From: Gammaproteobacteria bacterium
GTDB taxonomy: Bacteria > Pseudomonadota > Gammaproteobacteria > Steroidobacterales > GCA-2729495
Assembly: GCA_023383735.1 (NCBI GenBank)
Contig: JAHDYN010000166.1
Span: 1 to 5,135, forward strand
DNA length: 5,135 nt
Reading direction: 5' to 3'
This document shows positions 1 through 5,135 of the stretch, in pieces. How positions within the stretch are numbered: position 1 is the stretch's first letter; every line of letters starts with the position of its first letter. The translations under genes and the position numbers were made by a program. The notes beneath the pieces were generated by a model. The model had not been told where the DNA came from. It did not search any database and saw only the letters and a program-made list of their open reading frames with translations.

Positions 1-382
1 CGGTGAGCAGCACCTGGTCGGGTGTCGGGCCGGCGGGCGGCGGTGGCGGCTCGGCCTTCTTCAGCTTGTTCATCGCCCGAACCATCATGAAGATGATGAA
101 GGCCAGGATCAGGAAATCGAGCACGGCGTTGAGAAACGCCCCGTACTTGAGCACCGGGGCACCGGCATCCACCGCCTCCTGCAGGCTTGCGTAGTCCGCC
201 CCCGACAGGTTGATGAACAGCTGGCTGAAGTCGACCTTGCCGAGCATCAGCCCGACCACCGGCATGATCACGTCGTTGGTCATCGAGGCAACGATCTTGC
301 CGAATGCCGCGCCGATGATGACACCGACAGCGAGATCCATGACATTGCCGCGCAGGGCAAACTTCTTGAATTCCTGCAGCAT
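1..382 (-). CDS. mscL: Large-conductance mechanosensitive channel MscL (3' end off the window)
   Basis: MscL is the homopentameric inner-membrane channel that opens under membrane tension and releases solutes during hypo-osmotic shock. The 127 readable codons start MLQEFKKFALRGNVMDLAVG and match the family closely. The amphipathic N-terminal helix covers about residues 1-13. TM1 spans about 15-45 and carries the signature DLAVGVIIGAAFGKIV, with the pore-lining glycines. A periplasmic loop covers about 50-77. TM2 spans about 78-102 (YGAFLNAVLDFLILAFIIF) and is followed by the basic NKLKK stretch. A proline-rich linker (EPPPPPAGP) then leads into the cytoplasmic helix, which begins PDQVLLT and corresponds to EEVLLTEI in E. 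coli MscL (136 residues). No stop is reached, so roughly 10-15 residues are missing at the left edge. The start is supported by GAGG seven bases upstream of the ATG (positions 390-393, minus strand). The gene is divergent from the nuclease gene. Identification is near certain. Confidence 0.97.
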   Translation of the reverse strand, partial: MLQEFKKFALRGNVMDLAVGVIIGAAFGKIVASMTNDVIMPVVGLMLGKVDFSQLFINLSGADYASLQEAVDAGAPVLKYGAFLNAVLDFLILAFIIFMMVRAMNKLKKAEPPPPPAGPTPDQVLLT

Positions 383-388
383 GACTCA

Positions 389-393
389 CCCTC
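389..393 (-). promoter_or_regulatory. Shine-Dalgarno site of mscL
   Basis: On the minus strand GAGGG reads from 393 down to 389. Its GAGG core sits seven bases before the ATG at 382. This is a normal spacing and supports the chosen mscL start. Confidence 0.7.
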
Positions 394-412
394 ATTGTTG
401 TTGACGAACAAG

Positions 413-433
413 GCACCCTGATGAGCAGGGCGC
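413..433 (-). promoter_or_regulatory. Small hairpin in the mscL 5' leader
   Basis: Positions 413-420 and 426-433 form an inverted repeat around a five-base loop. The inner five pairs (CCCTG/CAGGG) are perfect. On the minus-strand transcript the next pairs are a G-U wobble and then two G-C pairs, giving an eight-pair stem. On the plus-strand transcript the same site is an A-C mismatch, so the structure suits the mscL messenger better. It lies about 30 bases upstream of the mscL start codon. No T-tract follows on either strand, so an intrinsic terminator is unlikely. It could be a 5'-leader stabiliser, an operator for a dimeric regulator, or chance. Confidence 0.35.
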
Positions 434-439
434 ACCTTT

Positions 440-468
440 AGGCTAAGCTCACCGGCGGCAGACCGCAA
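440..468 (-). promoter_or_regulatory. Weak sigma-70-like promoter candidate for mscL
   Basis: Reading the minus strand, TTGCGG (468-463) and TAGCCT (445-440) are separated by 17 bases. Each hexamer matches only three of six consensus positions, so this is a weak candidate chosen mainly for its spacing and location. If it is used, transcription would start close to 433 and the leader hairpin would lie at the extreme 5' end of the mRNA. On the plus strand TTGACG at 401-406 looks like a -35 box, but there is no acceptable -10 at the right distance, so I call no promoter for the nuclease gene. Confidence 0.2.
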
Positions 469-469
469 C

Positions 470-475
470 GGGAGG
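470..475 (+). promoter_or_regulatory. Shine-Dalgarno site of the beta-CASP nuclease gene
   Basis: GGGAGG lies four bases upstream of the ATG at 480. The alternative in-frame ATG at 492 (MELEFYG) would be 16 bases away, too far for this site, so 480 is preferred although its spacing is slightly short. Confidence 0.7.
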
Positions 476-479
476 CAGG

Positions 480-1898
480 ATGAGCGGAGCGATGGAACTC
501 GAATTCTACGGCGCAGCGGGCGAGATCACCGGCTCCTGCCACATCCTGCGCATCGGTGACCGGCGGATACTGCTCGAGTGCGGGCTGATCCAGGGCGGGC
601 GCCAGCAGCAGGCCCGCAACCGCGAGGACTTCCCCTTCGATCCGCGCGAGGTCGATGCGGTCGTGCTCTCGCATGCGCATATCGACCACTCCGGACGCCT
701 GCCGCTGCTGGTGCAAAGGGGTTTCACGGGCCCGATCTATGCCCAGTCCGCAACGCGTGATTTCTGCAAGATCATGCTCGAAGACAGCGCGCGACTGGCC
801 GAGGCCGATGCAGAAACCGAGAACCGCAAGCGCGACCGCAAGGACCTGCCGCACGTCACTCCCCTTTACACGATCGGCGACGTCGAACGGACGCTGCGCC
901 AGTTCGTGCCCCTGCCCTACGACAGGAAGCAGGACATCCTGCCCGGCGTCAGCATCCGCTATCAGGATGCCGGCCATATCCTCGGCTCGGCCAGCGTCGA
1001 GGTCTGGATCCGGGCCGGCGATGTCAGACGGAAACTCGTCTTCAGCGGCGATCTCGGCCAGTACGGCACGCCGATATTGCGCGACCCGGTGGCCCTCACC
1101 GAGGCCGACCTCGTCATCATGGAAAGCACCTACGGCGACCGCCTGCATCGCGAACACGAGGCAACGATTGCCGAAATCGCCGAGATCGTCGCCGATGCGG
1201 ACCACCGTCGCGGCAACATACTGATCCCGTCCTTTGCCGTCGGCCGCAGCCAGGAACTCCTGTACCTGTTCAGCAAGTACTACGCGGCCTGGCAACTGCA
1301 CCGATGGAAGATCTTTCTCGACAGCCCGATGGCGATCCGCGCCTCGGAGATCTACTGGAACAATGAAAAACTCTACGACCGGGAAGCGCGACTGATGCGC
1401 GAGGGACTCGAGGGCATGCGACCCCTGCCCAACCTGACGCTCAGCATGACGGCCGAACAGTCGCAGCACATCAACCGCCTGCACAGCGGGGCGATCATCA
1501 TCGCCGGCAGCGGCATGTGCGAAGGCGGACGCATCGTGCACCACCTCAAGCACAATGTCTGGCGCCGCGAATGCGAGGTGATCATCGTCGGCTACCAGGC
1601 CGCAGGCACGAGGGGCCGGCGCCTGGTCGATGGCAGCACCCATGTGCGTATCCATCACGAAACGATACGCGTGCAGGCGCGCATACATACCATCGGCGGT
1701 CTCTCGGCTCACGGCGACCAGAACGATCTCGCCCGCTGGTACGGCTCATTCAGGCCCGCACCGCCGGTGTACCTGGTGCACGGCGAGGCAAACGCGGCGC
1801 AGGGTCTCGCCAACCGGCTGCGCAAGGATGGCGCACCGGAGGTCAGGATTGCCGAACGCGGCACGCGCGTGGATCTGCTCGCATTGGCCGGCAGGTAG
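480..1898 (+). CDS. MBL-fold beta-CASP ribonuclease (CPSF73/YSH1-like, COG1236 type)
   Basis: This is a predicted two-zinc RNA nuclease of the metallo-beta-lactamase/beta-CASP family, cytoplasmic, 472 residues and apparently complete. All the diagnostic motifs are present. The metal-binding HAHIDH spans residues 65-70. Motif III is the histidine in DAGHILGSA (H166). Motif IV is the aspartate in FSGDLG (D191). The beta-CASP insert starts with motif A, MESTYGDR (E215). Motif B is in SGMCEGGRIVHHLKH (around H354/H355), and motif C is SAHGDQ (H411). VHGE follows at 433-436. There is no extra KH or C-terminal dimerisation domain and no signal peptide. Length and architecture resemble single-domain bacterial enzymes such as Thermus TTHA0252, rather than RNase J. 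The physiological RNA substrate cannot be deduced, nor whether it acts as an endo- or 5'-exonuclease. It is divergent from mscL and is followed 74 bases later by a HerA-like ATPase gene on the same strand. Its TAG stop is contributed by the edge of a REP-like repeat. The family call is very secure; the substrate is unknown. Confidence 0.95.
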   Translation: MSGAMELEFYGAAGEITGSCHILRIGDRRILLECGLIQGGRQQQARNREDFPFDPREVDAVVLSHAHIDHSGRLPLLVQRGFTGPIYAQSATRDFCKIMLEDSARLAEADAETENRKRDRKDLPHVTPLYTIGDVERTLRQFVPLPYDRKQDILPGVSIRYQDAGHILGSASVEVWIRAGDVRRKLVFSGDLGQYGTPILRDPVALTEADLVIMESTYGDRLHREHEATIAEIAEIVADADHRRGNILIPSFAVGRSQELLYLFSKYYAAWQLHRWKIFLDSPMAIRASEIYWNNEKLYDREARLMREGLEGMRPLPNLTLSMTAEQSQHINRLHSGAIIIAGSGMCEGGRIVHHLKHNVWRRECEVIIVGYQAAGTRGRRLVDGSTHVRIHHETIRVQARIHTIGGLSAHGDQNDLARWYGSFRPAPPVYLVHGEANAAQGLANRLRKDGAPEVRIAERGTRVDLLALAGR

Positions 1899-1954
1899 GA
1901 GCGCCTTCAGGCGCGATTCTCCAGGCCACAAATCGCGGCTGAAGCCGCTCCCGC
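1895..1954. repeat. REP-like imperfect palindrome (two mini-hairpin arms in inverted orientation)
   Basis: Two 21-base arms, 1898-1918 and 1931-1951, are inverted copies of each other around a 12-base centre. They differ at only two positions. Each arm also folds by itself: the left holds GCGCCTTCAGGCGC and the right GCGGCTGAAGCCGC, each a five-pair stem with a four-base loop. The two differences between the arms are exactly the two partners of one base pair, so each small stem stays intact. The left edge GTAGGAGCG is what I recall as the usual border of dispersed intergenic repeats in Xanthomonadales, Pseudomonas and relatives; the right border is GCTCCCGC rather than GCTCCTAC. No T-tract follows, so this is not a classic terminator, though it could stabilise upstream mRNA or attenuate read-through. 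No RAYT transposase is seen in the window. Confidence 0.8.
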
Positions 1955-1957
1955 AAA

Positions 1958-1963
1958 GAGGGG
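1958..1963 (+). promoter_or_regulatory. Shine-Dalgarno site of the HerA-like ATPase gene
   Basis: GAGGGG ends nine bases before the ATG at 1973, and it begins only four bases after the repeat ends. The AG-rich stretch between them (AGAAG at 1965-1969) may also contribute. No in-frame alternative start downstream looks better. Confidence 0.6.
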
Positions 1964-1972
1964 CAGAAGAAC

Positions 1973-4354
1973 ATGCAGGATTACGAAAAACTCGGCGTTT
2001 TCTATCTCGGCAGGCGCTACGACGCGGAGAGCGGCACGCTCGGCGACGAACCGGTGCTCTACGACTCGCGCGACCTGACCACGCATGCCGTGATCATCGG
2101 CATGACTGGCAGCGGCAAGACCGGCCTCGGCATCAGCCTGCTCGAAGAGGCTGCCATCGACCGGGTGCCGGTGATCGCGCTCGACCCCAAGGGCGACATG
2201 GGCAACCTGCTGCTCAGCTTTCCGGAATTGCGCGGCAGCGATTTCGAGCCCTGGGTGGATGCGCAGGCCGCGGCGACGGCCGGCCAGTCGGTGCCGGCAT
2301 TTGCGGCGGCGCAGGCCGAGACCTGGCGCAAGGGCCTCGCCGACTGGGGACAGCCTCCGGAGCGCATCGCCCGGCTGCGCGCCGCCGCCGAATTCGCCAT
2401 CTATACGCCGGGCAGTACCGCCGGCCTGCCGATCTCGGTGCTTGGCTCTTTCGCGGCGCCGCCGGCAGCGGTACGCGCCGATGCAGACACCTGGCGGCAG
2501 GCAGTCCAGGGCACCGTGACCGGCCTGCTCACGCTGCTCGGCATCGATGCCGATCCGCTCTCCAGCCGCGAACACATCCTGTTGTCGGCCCTGCTCGACC
2601 AGCGCTGGCAGCAGGGACAGAACCTCGATCTGGCCGGGCTGATCCACGCCGTGCAGGAACCAGGCATGGGCCGCATCGGCGTGATGGAACTCGAAACCTT
2701 CTACCCCGCCAAGGAGCGCTTCGAACTGGCGATGCGCATCAACAACCTGCTTGCAGCACCCGGCTTCAGCGCGTGGATGCAGGGCGAAGCACTGGATGCC
2801 GGCAAGCTGCTGTACACCGCCAGCGGCAAGCCCCGCGTTTCGGTGCTGTCGATCGCGCATCTCAACGATGCCGAGCGGATGTTCTTCGTCACCCTGCTGC
2901 TCAATGCCGTCATCGCCTGGATGCGCAGCCAGCCCGGAACCGGCTCGCTGCGCGCCATCCTCTACATGGACGAGGTGTTCGGCTATCTGCCGCCCGTGGC
3001 GAATCCCGCCTCGAAGCAGCTGCTGCTGACCCTGCTGAAACAGGCCCGCGCCTTCGGCCTCGGCCTGGTGCTGTCCACCCAGAACCCGGTCGATCTGGAT
3101 TACAAGGCGCTGTCGAATGCCGGCACCTGGTTCATCGGCCGCTTGCAGACCGAGCAGGATCGCAACCGCGTGCGCGACGGACTGATGTCGGCTGCCGGGT
3201 CGGATGGCCTGGATCCGGCGCAGATCGACCGGATCCTCGGCAGTCTCGGCAAGCGCTGCTTCCTGTTGCACAACGTGCACGAGAGCGCTCCGCTGCTGAT
3301 GCAGACACGCTGGGCGATGGCCTGGCTGCGCGGCCCCCTGACGCGCGATGACATCCGGCGGCTGAGCGGCACGACGGATTCGGCAACGGCGCCAGCGCAG
3401 CAAGCCCGGCCGGCAGCAGCGGCTGCCGCTGTGCCAGCGGTTGCGACCGGCAACCGCCCCGTGCTTCCGCCGGATATCCCGGTGGTCTACGCAGACTTCG
3501 GTTCCGCACCGGCCGCCGCCGGCTCACGCCTCTGGCAGCCCCGATTGCTGGCCGCTGCGCGCATCGCCTATCGCAGCAGCCGGCACGATGTGGACTTCAG
3601 TCACGACATCGTGCTTGCCCTGGAGGCCGGTGACGGACCGCCGGACTGGGCAGCCGCCGAAGAACTGGACATCGATATCGCGGAACTGGGCAGCGACCCA
3701 CCGGCCAGTGGCGCGTTTGCAGAGCTGCCGGCAGCGCTCAGCGACGCCAGGAGCTACAAGGCATGGCAGAGGCAGTTCCAGACCTGGCTGCGCAACGAAC
3801 GGCCGCTGATGCTGTGGCGCTGCGCGGCGCTCAAGACCGTGTCACTGCCCGAGGAAAGCGAAGGCGCCTTCCGCAGCCGCCTCCAGCATCTTGCGCGCGA
3901 GGCGCGCGACAGCCAGACCGATGCGCTGCGCAGGAAGTACGCGGCGAAACTCGCCACGCTCACGGAAAGACTGCGCCGTGCCGAACAGGCCGTGCAGCGC
4001 GAGCAGGAACAGTCCAGCAGTGCAAAGCTCGATGCCGTGGTCTCGGCCGGCTCGGCCATATTCGGCGCGCTGTTCGGCCGCCGGAAGGTCAGCGCCACCT
4101 CCATGTCGCGCGCGGCAACGGCGCTGCGCAAGGCAGGCAACGTGCACAAGCAGTCCGGCGACGTGCAGCGCGCCGATGAAACCGTGGCCAGCCTCGGCGC
4201 ACAACTCGAAGAGCTCGAGCAGCGGATCCGGACGGAAATCAGCGAACTCGAAGACACGCTGAACGCACAGGCCAGCGAACTTGAGGAAGTGGCCATCCGG
4301 CCGAAAGCCGGCGACATCAGCATCCGCTTCTGCGGTCTGGCCTGGATCAGCTAG
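1973..4354 (+). CDS. HerA/FtsK-superfamily ATPase (DUF87-like) with C-terminal coiled-coil hairpin
   Basis: A 793-residue predicted P-loop motor ATPase of the HerA/FtsK/VirB4 superfamily (COG0433-like). Walker A is GMTGSGKT at residues 43-50. DPKGD (71-75) follows the second core strand, as in HerA-type proteins. Walker B is AILYMDEVFG (328-337, D333/E334). LVLSTQNPVDLD (366-375) looks like the sensor strand, and GRLQTEQDRNRV (389-400) may hold the arginine finger. Only about 40 residues precede Walker A, so the N-terminal HAS-barrel of classical HerA is absent or reduced. After the ATPase core (to about 465) comes an Ala/Pro-rich linker (about 470-495). Next is an unrecognised alpha/beta-looking region rich in tryptophan (about 496-635). 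The C-terminus is a charged coiled coil (about 636-680), a hydrophobic Gly/Ala hairpin (about 687-702), a basic stretch, and a second coiled coil (about 725-773). There is no signal peptide or clear membrane span. The protein resembles a family usually annotated only as 'ATP-binding protein'. Substrate and role are unknown; DNA or RNA translocation or protein remodelling are possible. The gene may be co-transcribed with the upstream nuclease gene. Its stop overlaps that of the convergent kinase gene. Confidence 0.9.
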   Translation: MQDYEKLGVFYLGRRYDAESGTLGDEPVLYDSRDLTTHAVIIGMTGSGKTGLGISLLEEAAIDRVPVIALDPKGDMGNLLLSFPELRGSDFEPWVDAQAAATAGQSVPAFAAAQAETWRKGLADWGQPPERIARLRAAAEFAIYTPGSTAGLPISVLGSFAAPPAAVRADADTWRQAVQGTVTGLLTLLGIDADPLSSREHILLSALLDQRWQQGQNLDLAGLIHAVQEPGMGRIGVMELETFYPAKERFELAMRINNLLAAPGFSAWMQGEALDAGKLLYTASGKPRVSVLSIAHLNDAERMFFVTLLLNAVIAWMRSQPGTGSLRAILYMDEVFGYLPPVANPASKQLLLTLLKQARAFGLGLVLSTQNPVDLDYKALSNAGTWFIGRLQTEQDRNRVRDGLMSAAGSDGLDPAQIDRILGSLGKRCFLLHNVHESAPLLMQTRWAMAWLRGPLTRDDIRRLSGTTDSATAPAQQARPAAAAAAVPAVATGNRPVLPPDIPVVYADFGSAPAAAGSRLWQPRLLAAARIAYRSSRHDVDFSHDIVLALEAGDGPPDWAAAEELDIDIAELGSDPPASGAFAELPAALSDARSYKAWQRQFQTWLRNERPLMLWRCAALKTVSLPEESEGAFRSRLQHLAREARDSQTDALRRKYAAKLATLTERLRRAEQAVQREQEQSSSAKLDAVVSAGSAIFGALFGRRKVSATSMSRAATALRKAGNVHKQSGDVQRADETVASLGAQLEELEQRIRTEISELEDTLNAQASELEEVAIRPKAGDISIRFCGLAWIS

Positions 4355-5135
4355 ACGAGCGGCAGGTCGAGGGTCACGAGCAGGCCCGGCTGGTTGTCCT
4401 CCAGGCACAGGCTGCCACCGTGCAGCCGCGCCACGGCCGCCGCAAGACTCAGGCCGAGTCCTGCACCGTCGCGTGAGGGCGTATCGCTGAGCCGCACGAA
4501 GGGCTCGACGGCCCGGCTGCGATCACCCGCAGCGATGCCGGGCCCGGTGTCGGCCACCGTCAGTACCAGACGCTGGGCATCGGCATGGGCGGCAAGCCGC
4601 ACGCTGCCGCCAGCCGGCGTGAACTTGAGCGCATTGTCGATCAGGTTGGCGACCGCCTGGGCCAGCAGCTGGCGGTGCCCCATGACCTGCAGGCCGGCGC
4701 CTGGCGAGAGCTGCAGGGCGATGCCCTGCTGTTCCGCCTGCGGCTGGTACAGTTCGACCAGTTCGGCGAGCAGCACGTCCATGGCGACGGCCTCGGGCCG
4801 CGCGCCCACCGCGCCGCTCTCGGCCTCGGCGATCTGCAGCAGGGCCGTCAGCACGCGCTGCATGTGATCCAGATCCTGCAGCGTCACTTCCACCGTTTCA
4901 CGCGATGCGCCGCCTACCGGATCGGCCAGCGCCCGCTCCATGCGCAGGCGCATGCGGTGCATGGGACTGCGCAGATCGTGCGCGGCACTGTGCAGGGAGG
5001 CGCGCAGGATCTCCGTGGTGCGCGCCAGGCGGGCCAGCAGTGCATTGAGTTCGGCAGCCAGGGTATCGAATTCGTCATCGACGCCCGCAACCGGCAGCCG
5101 CCGCGAGAGATTGCCGCCGAGGATCTCGGCGCAAC
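4351..5135 (-). CDS. Sensor histidine kinase, C-terminal part (HAMP-HisKA-HATPase_c; 5' end off the window)
   Basis: This is the membrane-proximal and catalytic part of a two-component sensor kinase, 260 codons readable. Counting from the first complete codon at 5133, residues 7-36 (GNLSRRLPVAGVDDEFDTLA and following) are the second half of a HAMP domain. Its presence implies a transmembrane sensor region encoded off the right edge. The phospho-acceptor box AHDLRSPM follows, with the histidine at 52. The dimerisation helices run to about 107. The ATPase domain shows the N box NLIDNALKFTP (163-173), G1 box DTGPGI (195-200), F box PFVRL (211-215) and G2 box GAGLGLSL (223-230). It ends LVTLDLPLV. 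All catalytic motifs are intact, so the kinase should be active. The signal sensed and the cognate response regulator are not visible; the regulator is probably further right, upstream of this gene. An internal ATG at 4962 lies inside the H box and is not the real start. The gene converges on the HerA-like gene with overlapping stops. Confidence 0.94.
   Translation of the reverse strand, partial: CAEILGGNLSRRLPVAGVDDEFDTLAAELNALLARLARTTEILRASLHSAAHDLRSPMHRMRLRMERALADPVGGASRETVEVTLQDLDHMQRVLTALLQIAEAESGAVGARPEAVAMDVLLAELVELYQPQAEQQGIALQLSPGAGLQVMGHRQLLAQAVANLIDNALKFTPAGGSVRLAAHADAQRLVLTVADTGPGIAAGDRSRAVEPFVRLSDTPSRDGAGLGLSLAAAVARLHGGSLCLEDNQPGLLVTLDLPLV

Noticed and set aside
401..406. TTGACG as the -35 box of a promoter for the nuclease gene
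   Set aside because: The bases 16-18 positions downstream (around 423-430) do not resemble a -10 box.
438..1712. A 424-codon open frame antisense to the nuclease gene
   Set aside because: The opposite strand encodes a protein with every beta-CASP motif. The antisense translation has no recognisable domain, and long antisense frames are expected in GC-rich genes.
1895..1954. Intrinsic terminator between the nuclease and ATPase genes
   Set aside because: The hairpins are strong but no run of T follows on either strand, and the sequence fits a dispersed REP-like element better. Partial attenuation cannot be excluded.
1630..3351. A 573-codon plus-strand frame crossing from the nuclease gene into the ATPase gene
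   Set aside because: It is out of frame with both well-supported genes, extremely rich in Arg/Ala/Pro, and passes straight through the REP-like repeat. It is a frame artefact of GC-rich codon use.
1907..3403. A 498-codon open frame antisense to the ATPase gene
   Set aside because: It overlaps the Walker A and Walker B coding regions of a clear ATPase. Its His/Gln/Arg-rich translation is typical of a shadow frame.
3412..3435. Ten-pair inverted repeat with one bulge inside the ATPase gene
   Set aside because: It falls in the Ala-rich linker coded by repeated GCN codons, where such GC-rich pairing arises from composition. No T-tract follows.
4394..4867. A 157-codon plus-strand frame opposite the kinase
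   Set aside because: It is antisense to the N, G1, F and G2 boxes of the kinase and its Ser/Arg/Ala-rich translation resembles nothing known.

Overview
The window is a GC-rich (visibly well above 60% GC), gene-dense stretch of bacterial chromosome. High GC, proteobacterial-type MscL and histidine kinase sequences, and an intergenic repeat of the 'GTAGGAGCG-CTTCAG-CGCGA' type, which I recall as common in Xanthomonadales, Pseudomonas and related gammaproteobacteria, point to a gammaproteobacterium. The genus cannot be fixed from the sequence alone.

Layout, left to right. (1) On the minus strand, the start and most of mscL, the large-conductance mechanosensitive channel; its last few codons lie off the left edge. 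(2) A short divergent intergenic region (383-479) with a leader hairpin and a weak promoter-like match for mscL. (3) On the plus strand, a complete MBL-fold/beta-CASP ribonuclease of the CPSF73/YSH1 type (480-1898). (4) A 60-bp REP-like imperfect palindrome that supplies the stop codon of that gene and ends just before the ribosome binding site of the next. (5) On the plus strand, a complete 793-residue HerA/FtsK-superfamily ATPase (1973-4354) with a C-terminal coiled-coil hairpin. (6) On the minus strand, convergent and sharing a CTAG tetranucleotide that holds both stop codons, the C-terminal part (HAMP, HisKA, HATPase_c) of a sensor histidine kinase running off the right edge.

How the genes may work together: mscL and the kinase are ordinary housekeeping or signalling genes with their own directions of transcription. 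The two plus-strand genes, a metallo-nuclease followed by a HerA-type ATPase, are the only candidate functional unit. Pairings of a nuclease with a HerA-like motor are known (HerA-NurA in archaea; SIR2-HerA and DUF4297-HerA in anti-phage defence). Here, however, the nuclease belongs to an RNA-processing family and a repeat separates the genes, so a joint function is only a hypothesis. No tRNA, rRNA, CRISPR array, insertion sequence or integrase was seen.
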